A stretch of 64,000 bases of DNA from Minisyncoccus sp041663305 (GTDB taxonomy: Bacteria; Patescibacteriota; Minisyncoccia; Minisyncoccales; Minisyncoccaceae), in the NCBI GenBank assembly GCA_041663305.1, contig JBAYMT010000002.1, forward strand, positions 58,492-122,491, given 5' to 3'. Positions 24,102 to 32,613 of the stretch are shown here, one piece after another (positions within the stretch are counted from its first letter, which is position 1; every line of letters begins with the position of its first letter). The notes under the pieces were generated by a model, which did not search any database, had not been told where the DNA came from, and saw only the letters and a program-made list of their open reading frames with translations. A program made the position numbers and the translations under genes.

Positions 24102-24581
24102 ATGCAATTACATCAATTACAAAAAAATAGCACTTTCAAGGATGGAAAAAGAGTTGGAAGAGGCGGAAAAAAGGGAACATATTGCGGGGCTGGTGGAAAG
24201 GGACAAAAAGGAAGAGCTGGTGCAAAGTTTAAACCAGTTGTGAGAGGATGGATAAAGGAGTATCCTAAACTAAGAGGTTATAATTTTAATATTAAGACCG
24301 AGGTTTCGGTGTTGAATTTATCTGATCTTGAAAAATCATTCGAGTCAAAGGATGTAATAACCCCTGAAGCATTGGTATCAAAAAGAGTTATCAGAAGAGT
24401 TGATGGAAAAATTCCTACTGTCAAAGTACTTGCAAAAGGCAGCATTACAAAGGTTTTAACTGTTGATGGTTGCATAGTATCTGCAAAGGCTAAAGAAATG
24501 ATTGAGAAGGCTGGTGGTTCTGTAAAGGTAAAGGAAGTTAAAAAATTAGAAACAAATAAAGGAAAGAAGGTTAAAAAATAA
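24102..24581 (+). CDS. rplO: Large ribosomal subunit protein uL15
   Basis: 159 aa. It has KRVGRGGKKGTYCGAGGKGQKGRAGAKFKP and ends with a basic tail. The C-terminal domain includes VKVLAKGSITKVLTVDG and SAKAKEMIEKAGGSV. L15 is a late assembly protein of the 50S core. It sits 12 nt before secY. Confidence 0.95.
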   Translation: MQLHQLQKNSTFKDGKRVGRGGKKGTYCGAGGKGQKGRAGAKFKPVVRGWIKEYPKLRGYNFNIKTEVSVLNLSDLEKSFESKDVITPEALVSKRVIRRVDGKIPTVKVLAKGSITKVLTVDGCIVSAKAKEMIEKAGGSVKVKEVKKLETNKGKKVKK

Positions 24582-24593
24582 GATTAAATTTTT

Positions 24594-25826
24594 ATGGCTA
24601 AATTTCTAAATATTTTCAAAGAAAAAGATTTAAGGAATAAGGTTTTTTTCATTTTGGCCATTCTTGTTTTTTCTAGGCTTCTTGGCAATATCGCCATTCC
24701 TGGAGTAGATATTATCCGATTGAATTTTATGATGGATAATCAATTCTTTGGAATGCTCGGTTTGCTAACAGGTGGTTCTTTAGATAAGGTATCTTTGATA
24801 TTACTGGGATTAGGGCCTTACATTACTGCAACAATTATTTTTCAATTGCTTACTCTTATCTTTCCTTCAATGGAAAAATTATACAAAGAAGAAGGAGAAC
24901 AGGGAAGAAGAAAATTCAACCAATATTCAAGAGTTGTGACTCCTGTAATTGCGGCAATTCAAGGCTGGGCAATGCTTGGATATTTGAAACAAGCTCAGAT
25001 CATCGGCAATATTGATGTAATGACGACGATAACTGCTATTCTGGCAATAGTTGCCGGTTCAATGATAATGATGTGGCTTGGTGAATTGATTACGGAGAAA
25101 GGAATTGGGAATGGAGTATCATCGTTGATTTTTGCAGGTATCGTGACTGGACTACCAGTAAGCATAGGAAATATGATTGGAGTTTATGATTCTTCACTAT
25201 TGATGCCGTATATAGGATTTTTTATAGCATCTTTAGTAATCATTTCCAGCGTTGTACAGATTAATGAAGCTAGAAGGAATATACCTGTTTCTTATGCTAG
25301 AAGAATCAGGGGAGACTATGGAAACTCATCAACTTATCTTCCTTTAACCATTAATCCTGCCGGAGTAATTCCTGTAATATTTGCGATTTCTATTCTAATG
25401 ATTCCCAACATGCTAGCATCTTTCTTCAAGTGGGATAATGTTACTTCTTTTTTGGCAAATCCGTGGATTTATGGAGGCATTTATTTTGTGCTAGTTTTCT
25501 TATTCACTTTCTTTTATACTAATATTACTTTTGATCCCAAGACCATTTCATCGAATCTGCAAAAATCATCTGGGTTTATTCCGGGAATAAGGCCTGGTGA
25601 GGCAACTACTAACTATATTCAAAAGGTTTTAAATAGGGTTCTTGTAATCGGTGCAACTTCTTTGGGTTTGATTGCTATTATGCCTTCCGTGGTACAAGGA
25701 TTAACTGGAGTTAGTCAAGCATCGTTTCTGGTGGGAGGAACTTCACTTCTGATTATCGTGAGTGTTGTCATGGAAACAATGAGGCAAATAAATGCGCAGT
25801 TAGAAATGAGAGAGTATGATATTTAA
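24594..25826 (+). CDS. secY: Protein translocase subunit SecY
   Basis: 410 aa, about 10 membrane helices. The channel of the Sec translocon. It begins FLNIFKEKDLRNKVFFILAILVFSRLLGNIAIPGVD (helix 1 and plug), and has GLGPYITATIIFQLLT, EGEQGRRKFNQYSR, the cytoplasmic loop ARRIRGDYGNSSTYLPL and GFIPGIRPGEATTNYI before the last helices. Slightly shorter than E. coli SecY (443). It is followed by a terminator-like hairpin and then adk. Confidence 0.97.
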   Translation: MAKFLNIFKEKDLRNKVFFILAILVFSRLLGNIAIPGVDIIRLNFMMDNQFFGMLGLLTGGSLDKVSLILLGLGPYITATIIFQLLTLIFPSMEKLYKEEGEQGRRKFNQYSRVVTPVIAAIQGWAMLGYLKQAQIIGNIDVMTTITAILAIVAGSMIMMWLGELITEKGIGNGVSSLIFAGIVTGLPVSIGNMIGVYDSSLLMPYIGFFIASLVIISSVVQINEARRNIPVSYARRIRGDYGNSSTYLPLTINPAGVIPVIFAISILMIPNMLASFFKWDNVTSFLANPWIYGGIYFVLVFLFTFFYTNITFDPKTISSNLQKSSGFIPGIRPGEATTNYIQKVLNRVLVIGATSLGLIAIMPSVVQGLTGVSQASFLVGGTSLLIIVSVVMETMRQINAQLEMREYDI

Positions 25827-25869
25827 AGGCAGGTAAAAGTGAATATTACCCTGATTGATTAATTATCTG

Positions 25870-25900
25870 GAGAGGATTGATTCGTTCAATCCTTTCTTTA
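25870..25900 (+). terminator. Probable terminator between secY and adk
   Basis: GAGAGGATTGA pairs with TCAATCCTTTC across a 5-nt loop, and a T-rich tail follows. Partial termination would lower adk and map relative to the ribosomal genes. Confidence 0.6.
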
Positions 25901-25967
25901 TTGAGAGTTATAAAAATTAAATTAAAAAGCTTAGTTTTGAAGTTAAATAGAAACAAGCTAAAAATAT

Positions 25968-26648
25968 ATGCGTAGTAGCAAGCCATTAGTTTTAGTTTTT
26001 TTAGGAAAATCTGGCGCTGGAAAAGGAACGCAAGTTGATATGCTGAAGGAAAGTAAAGGCTTTGATTATGTAGGAAGCGGGGAGCTCTTAAGGGCACGAA
26101 AAAAAGAAAGTGATTTTACGGGGAAGAAGATTGCCAGTGTTATCGATAATGGAGGATTGATTGAAACTCCGGTAATATTTCATTTGTGGATGTTGGAATT
26201 CGAAAGGTTAAAGGAAAAAGAAACAGAATTAAAGGGCATAGTGATAGACGGTTCACCGAGAAAAATAAGGGAAGCATATCTAATGGATGAAGCATTGAGC
26301 TGGTACGAGTGGAATGAGAATTTCAAAGCGATTTTAATTGATATTTCAGACGAGGAGGTTTTTTCTAGAATCGCTAACCGAAGGATTTGCAAGCAGTGCG
26401 GAGAAATCGTCCCTTACACGGGAGATTTGAAAAAATTGACTAATTGTCCTGAATGTAACGGAGAGCTGATAAAAAGGCCTGAAGATTCGGAACAGGAGGC
26501 GGTAAAGAAACGGTTAGAATGGTTTGCTGACGAAGTTGAGCCTGTTGTTAGTTTTTATAAAGAGAAAAACAAATTAGTTGTTATAAATGGAAACCAAGGA
26601 ATAGAAGATGTTTATAATGATATCCTAAAAGTTATAGAAGAAAGTTAA
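25968..26648 (+). CDS. adk: Adenylate kinase (zinc-LID type)
   Basis: 226 aa. It balances ATP, ADP and AMP. P-loop GKSGAGKGTQ is at residues 13-22, AMP-binding residues lie around GSGELLRAR, and DGSPRKIREAYLMDE replaces the usual DGFPR(T/N). The LID carries four cysteines (CKQCGEIV..CPECNG), a structural zinc site found in Gram-positive and thermophile enzymes. Gene order secY-adk-map matches many bacteria. It ends 1 nt before map. Confidence 0.92.
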   Translation: MRSSKPLVLVFLGKSGAGKGTQVDMLKESKGFDYVGSGELLRARKKESDFTGKKIASVIDNGGLIETPVIFHLWMLEFERLKEKETELKGIVIDGSPRKIREAYLMDEALSWYEWNENFKAILIDISDEEVFSRIANRRICKQCGEIVPYTGDLKKLTNCPECNGELIKRPEDSEQEAVKKRLEWFADEVEPVVSFYKEKNKLVVINGNQGIEDVYNDILKVIEES

Positions 26649-26649
26649 A

Positions 26650-27453
26650 ATGATAGTTTTAAAAACAAAAGACGAGATAGAAGTGATGCACAAGGGGGGA
26701 AAGGTATTAGCTAGCGTAATGGATAGGTTGGAAATTGAGATAAAACAAGGCTTGGTTGCAGAGGACTTAGAATTTTTATCAGAAAAATTGGTGAAGGAAG
26801 CTGGCGGAAGTTGTAGCTTTAAAGGGCAGGGAGGTTTTCCTTCTGGTCTTTGCTTTTCTGTGAATAGTGAAATAGTCCATGGTATCCCGAGAAAAAAAAT
26901 ACTAAAAAATGGGGATGTGGTAACTCTTGATTTCGGAATTTTTTTTAAATTGGAAAAATTTTTAGGAAAGAATATGGATTTTGATAAATATCCACATATA
27001 AGAGATGGGTTCCATACTGATATGGCCAGGACCTACATAGTAGGAGAATCGTCTGATTCTGAAATAGATAGATTGGTAAGAGTTACAAAAAAAACTCTTA
27101 AGAGAGGAATAAAAAAGGTGAGACCTGGGATTTCTTTGGGAGATTTGGGCGAGACAATGTTTAGATATGCTGACAATCAAGGCTTTGGGGTTATAAAATC
27201 TTTATGCGGACATGGTATCGGGGCAGAATTGCATGAAGATCCCGAAATCTTAAATTATGGAAAAAGACATACAGGAATAATATTAAAAGAAGGTATGGTA
27301 TTCTGCATTGAACCGATGCTGACAAATGGCAACAATAGGATTTGTAAAAATAAGGATGGATACGCTTATGTTACTGAAGACAATTCGATAGCTGCCCATT
27401 TTGAGCATATGGTGGCAGTTATAAAGGATGGATGCATTGTTTTAACTGAATAA
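26650..27453 (+). CDS. map: Methionine aminopeptidase, type I
   Basis: 267 aa. It removes N-terminal Met. The metal ligands can be seen in order: Asp in VTLDFGIF, Asp in GFHTDMARTYIVG, His in CGHGIGAELHEDP, Glu in FCIEPML and Glu in AAHFEHMVAV. About 20 extra residues (EKFLGKNMDFDKYPHIRDG) lie between the first two ligands, which normally are about 11 residues apart. Last gene of the ribosomal block. The alpha-operon genes (infA, rpmJ, rpsM, rpsK, rpoA, rplQ) do not follow and must be elsewhere. Confidence 0.94.
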   Translation: MIVLKTKDEIEVMHKGGKVLASVMDRLEIEIKQGLVAEDLEFLSEKLVKEAGGSCSFKGQGGFPSGLCFSVNSEIVHGIPRKKILKNGDVVTLDFGIFFKLEKFLGKNMDFDKYPHIRDGFHTDMARTYIVGESSDSEIDRLVRVTKKTLKRGIKKVRPGISLGDLGETMFRYADNQGFGVIKSLCGHGIGAELHEDPEILNYGKRHTGIILKEGMVFCIEPMLTNGNNRICKNKDGYAYVTEDNSIAAHFEHMVAVIKDGCIVLTE

Positions 27454-27479
27454 AATTGATAAAGAATTAGGTGTTTTAG

Positions 27480-27504
27480 ACTTGCTTTTTAGCAAGTTTT
27501 TTGT
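27480..27504 (+). terminator. Rho-independent terminator after map
   Basis: ACTTGC/GCAAGT stem, 6-nt loop, then seven T. It ends the ribosomal-protein block. Confidence 0.85.
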
Positions 27505-27539
27505 TTAAAACTTTATTTTTAGAAAATAAATATGAATAC

Positions 27540-27568
27540 TTGACAATAGTAATATTGTACAATAGTAT
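27540..27568 (+). promoter_or_regulatory. Promoter of the 27732 gene
   Basis: TTGACA (27540-27545), 17 nt, TAGTAT (27563-27568). The start codon is about 160 nt downstream; nothing recognisable was seen in that leader. Confidence 0.65.
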
Positions 27569-27731
27569 GAGCTCAGCACGTTCCTGATTGATAGCATATT
27601 TCTAGAAGCACTTTTCGTAAATTATAGCAACTTTACACTATGGGTGAAATTATTTTTTGCTGTTTTTTTGGGTTGAAAATGAGATTCGGATAGAAAATGA
27701 ATCAAATAACTGATTAATCAAAACATGTAAC

Positions 27732-29993
27732 ATGAATACAAGCGCAAAGTTTTTTTATGGTTTGTTCATGGGTATAGTTGCTTTTTGGGCACAGCTTGTT
27801 TCGGCTGCGACGCCTGGGCAGGTGGTTATAAATGAATTCGTTGCCAATCCGTCTACCGGACAGGAGTGGTACGAACTTATTAATACGACTGTTTCTCCAA
27901 TCGATCTGGGTGGCTTCAAGATCGATCGAACAATTACTGGCGATTCTATGAATTTATCCGGTATTCTTCCTGCGGAAGGAATCTTGGTATTTTCTACCAG
28001 TTCTACTGCCGTGAATGACGCTGGAGATGCTATAATTTTAAAAGATGCTTCTAGCACTGTTATTTCAGCGGTTTCTTACGGAACACAAAATTACGTAGGA
28101 TATCCACATCTAACAAGCGCACCAGGAAGCAATCAATCTGGATACATTTCTAACACAGATTTTAGTAATCCAGTTTACTCTATTGGGACTCCTTCTAAGG
28201 GATGGTTCAATAACGCAACTGATTGGACTTGTGATCAATTAAACGGGCAAAGTATTGTACCTGCGACAAATCCAACATTAAGTTCTGTAGTTACTTGTTT
28301 ATCTTTTCAGGCGATACTGACAAACTTGAATAGTTTTGATAATCCTAGCGCTGCAATCGGATTATATTTTGAAAGAAGAACTGACATAACTGATGCAACG
28401 CCGATAATAGGAAAGATACAGTTTAGTAACACAATAAATCTTACTAAATCTGAGACTTTGGATTATTTAAAGATATTAGGAAACAAGGTCAATATTTCGA
28501 AAGATGATAAAATAGTTTTTGTTGGACTTGAAGGGGCTGACAGTACGATTTTTGGAACAATTAACGCTACAATTACAATGTATGGCTTGGATGGCTTATC
28601 TTCTGCGCCAGATGTCATAGTGAGGTCTGATAATGGGAAAGTAATTAACTCTGGTAACGAGGGCTATCCCACTTTATCTGGGCAGTTTTTTGATATGAAT
28701 GCGCATGTGTTTAGTTTTTTTACAGATAGATTTACTAGCTTCGAGGTAAAGAAATCTGTTTTTACTGCTGCCATTGAATACTCAAAAGATGGAGGTGTTA
28801 CATATTCTTCAAATGTTTCTGCCAAACAGGGTGATACTTTAAGAATACGAGCTACATTTAATGATGATGTGGCAGATGTTACTGTTCCTCAATTGGCAAT
28901 TAGTAGTGGTGTTCTTGTCGCTACTAATATGACCAAGACTGACGAAAGGCATTATTACATAGATTTGATTATTCCGGCCGGAAAACTAACTCCTACTATA
29001 ACCTTAAGATTAGCTAAAAATATGATAGGGGATGCAATTCAGGCCGTACCTACAAGCGGAGCGACTTTTAGTATAAATAATATAATGTCTGAGATTGATA
29101 AAACTATCGTAATTACTGAATCAGATTTTCTCGAAAATTCAATATCATTAAATAGAGGAATCCGAACATTACTTGATAATTACGATGGAAAAGGAATTAA
29201 ATTTACGATTGATGGAATCGACTATTCTGATGAGAATATTAAGGAATTAGCTTTAAGATTATCTCAAGAGGATTTGGCCAAAAACAAAATATTAAGTAAT
29301 CTGGTGAATAATTTGAGATATGGGCAATCTGGAGCTGCAATCAAAGTTCTCCAAGAAATCCTTATAGATTATGGCTTTTTGTCAAGAGATTACAAGGCTA
29401 TCGGATATTTTGATCAGGAAACGTCTTCTGCTGTTAGGCTGTACAAGAGAGTATATGTAGACAGTCTCTTGACAAAACAGCAGTTAATTGAGGTTGCCAG
29501 AAAAATTGCTGAAATGGATTTTAATGAAAATACTGTTTTGAAAACACTAATCGAGCAAACCAGATATGATGAAAGAAGTATTAGGGTAAGGATTATGCAG
29601 GAAGCGTTGAAAATATATGGGTTTTTCCCTCAAAATATATTATCAACTGGATATTATAATGGATATACGACCTTGGCGGTAGAAGCATGCAAATTGAAGT
29701 ATCGCGAAGCTCCGGAATTTGATAAAGATGTTGCGTCTCTTGGAAAAAGAATTGGCGAAATGCGTTTGAGAGATAACAGTATTCTTATTGATTTGATAGC
29801 ATCAACAAATTATGGAGAAAAAAGTATAAAGGCAAAAGTAATGCAGGAGATCTTAAGATCATATGGGTTTTTTCCCAAAAGCATTCCTTCAACCGGATAT
29901 TATGATGGATACACCAGTAGCGCCGTTAAAAAAGTTAAAGATTTTATGGCCTTAAATAAGAAGTATTTGGCAATGTCTTTGATAGGGATTTGA
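27732..29993 (+). CDS. Secreted LTD-domain protein with peptidoglycan-binding-like repeats
   Basis: 753 aa. A signal peptide (about 1-26, ending VSAAT) is followed by a lamin-tail-type domain (about 28-115: VVINEFVANPSTGQEWYEL, IDLGGFKID, then ILVFSTSSTAVNDAGDAIIL). A middle region of beta-rich surface type has a bacterial-Ig-like part around RIRATFNDDVADVTVPQL. The C-terminal 230 residues hold three repeats with the pattern YG..(S).(I)KVMQE.L..YGFF....(S)TGYY.GYT..AV, similar to PG_binding_1 units; the first is LRYGQSGAAIKVLQEILIDYG. It is probably a wall-attached surface protein. Single-gene unit with its own promoter and terminator. Confidence 0.75.
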   Translation: MNTSAKFFYGLFMGIVAFWAQLVSAATPGQVVINEFVANPSTGQEWYELINTTVSPIDLGGFKIDRTITGDSMNLSGILPAEGILVFSTSSTAVNDAGDAIILKDASSTVISAVSYGTQNYVGYPHLTSAPGSNQSGYISNTDFSNPVYSIGTPSKGWFNNATDWTCDQLNGQSIVPATNPTLSSVVTCLSFQAILTNLNSFDNPSAAIGLYFERRTDITDATPIIGKIQFSNTINLTKSETLDYLKILGNKVNISKDDKIVFVGLEGADSTIFGTINATITMYGLDGLSSAPDVIVRSDNGKVINSGNEGYPTLSGQFFDMNAHVFSFFTDRFTSFEVKKSVFTAAIEYSKDGGVTYSSNVSAKQGDTLRIRATFNDDVADVTVPQLAISSGVLVATNMTKTDERHYYIDLIIPAGKLTPTITLRLAKNMIGDAIQAVPTSGATFSINNIMSEIDKTIVITESDFLENSISLNRGIRTLLDNYDGKGIKFTIDGIDYSDENIKELALRLSQEDLAKNKILSNLVNNLRYGQSGAAIKVLQEILIDYGFLSRDYKAIGYFDQETSSAVRLYKRVYVDSLLTKQQLIEVARKIAEMDFNENTVLKTLIEQTRYDERSIRVRIMQEALKIYGFFPQNILSTGYYNGYTTLAVEACKLKYREAPEFDKDVASLGKRIGEMRLRDNSILIDLIASTNYGEKSIKAKVMQEILRSYGFFPKSIPSTGYYDGYTSSAVKKVKDFMALNKKYLAMSLIGI

Positions 29994-29999
29994 AAAATG

Positions 30000-30024
30000 G
30001 CAGGCCTTTAAAGGCCTGCTTTTT
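30000..30024 (+). terminator. Rho-independent terminator
   Basis: A perfect 20-nt palindrome GCAGGCCTTTAAAGGCCTGC followed by TTTTT. Confidence 0.9.
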
Positions 30025-30097
30025 CATTCATTGAATTTATTTTGTAATGCTGATATATTGTTTCTAAAGGGTATCGTAATATTAATTATAAAAACTA

Positions 30098-30463
30098 ATG
30101 ATTTATTCGGAAAAAGTTATTAATCATTTCAAAAAGCCCCATAATCAGGGAGTTATGGAAGATGCCAACGCTGTTGGCGAAGTCGGAAATCCTGCTTGTG
30201 GCGATGTGATGAAGATATATTTGAAAATAGAAAATAACATCATTGAGGGTGTTACTTTTGAAACTTTAGGATGTGCAGCAGCTATAGCTGTTTCTTCGGC
30301 GTTAACAGATATGGTAAAAGGGAAGAGCGTAGAAGATGCACTAAAAATAACAAGAAAAGAGGTTGTTGATGATTTGGGCGGTTTACCTGAACCAAAAATA
30401 CATTGTTCGATGTTAGGGATAGAAGCTTTGCATGATGCAATAAAAAAATATGAAAAAAAATAA
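30098..30463 (+). CDS. iscU: Iron-sulfur cluster scaffold protein (IscU/NifU N-domain)
   Basis: 121 aa. The three cluster-ligand cysteines are present: C34 in NPACGD, C59 in LGCAAAIA, C103 in HCSML. Asp 36 follows the first, as in IscU. The C-terminus ends in an amphipathic helix. It receives sulfur from the cysteine desulfurase encoded by the next gene, which it overlaps by 14 nt. TATAAA lies 5 nt before the start codon. No ferredoxin, HscA/HscB or SUF genes are near. Confidence 0.92.
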   Translation: MIYSEKVINHFKKPHNQGVMEDANAVGEVGNPACGDVMKIYLKIENNIIEGVTFETLGCAAAIAVSSALTDMVKGKSVEDALKITRKEVVDDLGGLPEPKIHCSMLGIEALHDAIKKYEKK

Positions 30464-31637
30464 AACAAAAAGCATTTATTTAGACCACAGCGCAACAACA
30501 CCCACTGACGAAAGAGTTGTAAAGGCGATGTTGCCGTATTTTTCTGAAAAGTTTGGTAATTATTCTTCAATTCATAGTCTTGGCAGGGAAGCTTATTTTG
30601 CCGTCGAGGATTCCAGAAAAATAATTTCTGATTTTTTTAATTGCAAAAGCGATGAAGTTATATTTACTTCAGGTTCAACCGAGTCAAACAATTTAGCCTT
30701 AAAAGGATTGGCGAAAAATTTGTTGGACAAAAATGAAAGTGTTCACATAATTACAACTAAAATTGAACACGATGCAATATTAGAACCGTGCCACGAACTT
30801 GAAAAACAAGGCGTGGAGGTCACTTTTTTGCCGGTTAAAAAAAATGGGGCTGTTGATGTTTTGGAATTGCAAAAAGCAATCAAAAAAAACACTGTTTTAG
30901 TTTCGGTGATGTATGTAAACAATGAAGTTGGGATTATAAACGAAATAGAAGCGATAGGAAAAGTGTTAAAAAAAGCCGACCACAAGATTTATTTTCATAC
31001 CGATGCAACTCAGGCGATAAATTTTTTGGATTGCGACATTGAGAAACTTAATCTTGATATGGCTAGTATTTCTGGGCATAAAATTTACGGCCCAAAAGGA
31101 GTCGGAGCATTGTTTGTAAAAAAAGGAACACCACTGCGAGCGGTTCAAACAGGGGGGCACCAAGAAAGAAATATTAGGAGCGGAACGATAAATGTTCCGG
31201 CAATTGTTGGTTTTGGAAAGGCTGTTGAAATTGCAAAAAAAGATCAGGAAAAGAATAATAAGAAAATAGCGAAATTAAGAGATTGCTTTGTTGCTAAGGT
31301 TATTAAAACCATCCCTGATATTATTCTTAATACTGATATGGAAAATTCTGTCTGTTCGCATGCCAATTTCTGTTTTTGCGGGGCTGAAGGCGAAGCAATA
31401 CTGATGTCTTTGGATTTGGAAGGAGTTTATGTTTCTACAGGTTCGGCTTGCGCATCGGGTAATCTTGATCCATCGCATGTGCTGCTGGCAATGGGAATAG
31501 AAAAAGAAACAGCGCATTCTTCAATTCGATTTACTTTTGGGAAGCACAATACTAAAGAAGAAGCAGATTATGTATTGTCGGTATTGCCTGGAATCATTGA
31601 AAAATTAAGGAAATATAATCCATTGTATAAGAAATAA
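30450..31637 (+). CDS. iscS: Cysteine desulfurase
   Basis: 395 aa. PLP enzyme that takes sulfur from cysteine for Fe-S clusters and tRNA thiolation. It has DHSATTPTDERV near the N-terminus, GSTESNNLALKG, HTDATQA, the PLP-lysine motif SGHKIYGPKGVGAL and the persulfide cysteine loop STGSACASGNLDPSHVL. The order iscU then iscS reverses the E. coli iscS-iscU order. Translation is probably coupled to iscU by the overlap. Full length. Confidence 0.95.
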   Translation: MKKNKTKSIYLDHSATTPTDERVVKAMLPYFSEKFGNYSSIHSLGREAYFAVEDSRKIISDFFNCKSDEVIFTSGSTESNNLALKGLAKNLLDKNESVHIITTKIEHDAILEPCHELEKQGVEVTFLPVKKNGAVDVLELQKAIKKNTVLVSVMYVNNEVGIINEIEAIGKVLKKADHKIYFHTDATQAINFLDCDIEKLNLDMASISGHKIYGPKGVGALFVKKGTPLRAVQTGGHQERNIRSGTINVPAIVGFGKAVEIAKKDQEKNNKKIAKLRDCFVAKVIKTIPDIILNTDMENSVCSHANFCFCGAEGEAILMSLDLEGVYVSTGSACASGNLDPSHVLLAMGIEKETAHSSIRFTFGKHNTKEEADYVLSVLPGIIEKLRKYNPLYKK

Positions 31638-31660
31638 ACATCCAAGTTGGATGTTTTTTC
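31637..31660 (+). terminator. Rho-independent terminator after iscS
   Basis: AACATCCAAGTTGGATGTT palindrome followed by a T run. It begins right at the iscS stop codon. Confidence 0.85.
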
Positions 31661-31664
31661 TTGT

Positions 31665-31694
31665 TTGACAGTGGTTGCTAATTAGTGGTAAAAG
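31665..31694 (+). promoter_or_regulatory. Possible promoter of the 31727 gene
   Basis: TTGACA (31665-31670), 18 nt, TAAAAG (31689-31694). A hairpin TAGTAC/GTACTA (31700-31717) then touches the Shine-Dalgarno AGGAG (31717-31721), so ribosome access could be affected. Confidence 0.4.
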
Positions 31695-31726
31695 AAAGGT
31701 AGTACCTTAGAGTACTAGGAGTTATT

Positions 31727-32164
31727 ATGAGAGAACATAATAGGGTTTTTAAAGTTATTAGTTTAAGATCATCTAGATCAAAAGTTAAACCAGTTGAGTC
31801 AAAAGAAACATCTGAGATTGTTTGTTTGCCACAGCATTTACAGTGGCAGTTGGATACTTTCCTTTCAAAAGAAATAGCAGACGAGAGTGAGATAGCGAGA
31901 AGACTTTATGACCTTTTAAGGCTTGCCATGAGGCATTGTGGTGGGCATTATTATAAGGTTTTAATTGATGAATCGCCCTTTATTGTTGGTACTAGTGAAT
32001 CGTCCTTTATCGTTACTAGAATTTTTGTGGAGATTTTCTTGGATGAACTTTTTCCAAAGGTGGAGGCAATGATTCTTCTTCCTGATGGAACCGTTAATCG
32101 CCCTCATCAAGAATTGTGGACGAGAGGTTTAGTAATGAGCCATAAGGTGAATATAGAGACGTAA
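31727..32164 (+). CDS. Unknown cytoplasmic protein, 145 aa
   Basis: No family recognised. The N-terminal 25 residues are basic (FKVISLRSSRSKVKP), followed by a helical region (QHLQWQLDTFLSKEIADESEIARRLYDLLRLAMRHC) and a mixed region with the near-repeat DESPFIVGTSESSFIVTRIFVEIFL. No membrane segment or signal peptide. It has a promoter-like pair, a Shine-Dalgarno AGGAG 5 nt before the ATG and its own terminator, so it is a well-defined single gene. A short hairpin abuts the ribosome site. It precedes the pilus cluster but is transcribed separately. Confidence 0.65.
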   Translation: MREHNRVFKVISLRSSRSKVKPVESKETSEIVCLPQHLQWQLDTFLSKEIADESEIARRLYDLLRLAMRHCGGHYYKVLIDESPFIVGTSESSFIVTRIFVEIFLDELFPKVEAMILLPDGTVNRPHQELWTRGLVMSHKVNIET

Positions 32165-32185
32165 GGCGAAGGCCTTATTTTTTTT
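32162..32185 (+). terminator. Rho-independent terminator
   Basis: TAAGGC/GCCTTA stem, GAAG loop, then a run of T. Its left arm starts in the stop codon of the preceding gene. Confidence 0.85.
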
Positions 32186-32186
32186 A

Positions 32187-32216
32187 TTGACCGCAATGGT
32201 AACTTAACTGTATAAT
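32187..32216 (+). promoter_or_regulatory. Promoter of the pilus cluster
   Basis: TTGACC (32187-32192), 18 nt, TATAAT (32211-32216). The start codon at 32246 is 29 nt downstream. Confidence 0.7.
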
Positions 32217-32245
32217 AAAGACATTAGAAACTTTTCTTTTTTATT

Positions 32246-32611
32246 ATGCCAAAGACCAAGAAAATACTCGTAGCTGAAGATGAGAAGCCCTTATCAAAAG
32301 CTCTTGAATTAAAGCTTGAAAAAGAAGGCTTTGATGTTTTGATTGCCCAGAACGGAGAAGAAGCTATTTCGCTACTGTCAAAAGAGAGTTTTGATGTGCT
32401 GATTTTGGATCTGATAATGCCTAAAAAGGATGGATTTTCTGTTTTGGAATATCTAAAAGCAAAAAATAAAAAAATAAGAACGATTGTTCTTTCGAATTTG
32501 GCTCAGGAAGAAGATTTTAAAAAGGCGAAAGATCTTGGCGCGAAAAGCTATTTTGTAAAATCTAATACACCGATAATAGAGCTAGTAAATTATATAAAAG
32601 AGATAATTTAA
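32246..32611 (+). CDS. Single-domain response regulator (CheY-like receiver)
   Basis: 121 aa, receiver domain only. ILVAEDEKPL gives the acidic pair, LILDLIMPKKDG places the phospho-acceptor Asp at residue 55, and IVLSNLAQ plus SYFVKSN give the switch Ser and conserved Lys. There is no output domain, so it must act by protein contact, as PilG/PilH or CheY do. It is the first gene of the pilus cluster, 2 nt before pilB, and a histidine kinase lies at its far end. This suggests the kinase signals to the pilus through it, which is inference. Confidence 0.9.
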   Translation: MPKTKKILVAEDEKPLSKALELKLEKEGFDVLIAQNGEEAISLLSKESFDVLILDLIMPKKDGFSVLEYLKAKNKKIRTIVLSNLAQEEDFKKAKDLGAKSYFVKSNTPIIELVNYIKEII

Positions 32612-32613
32612 GC

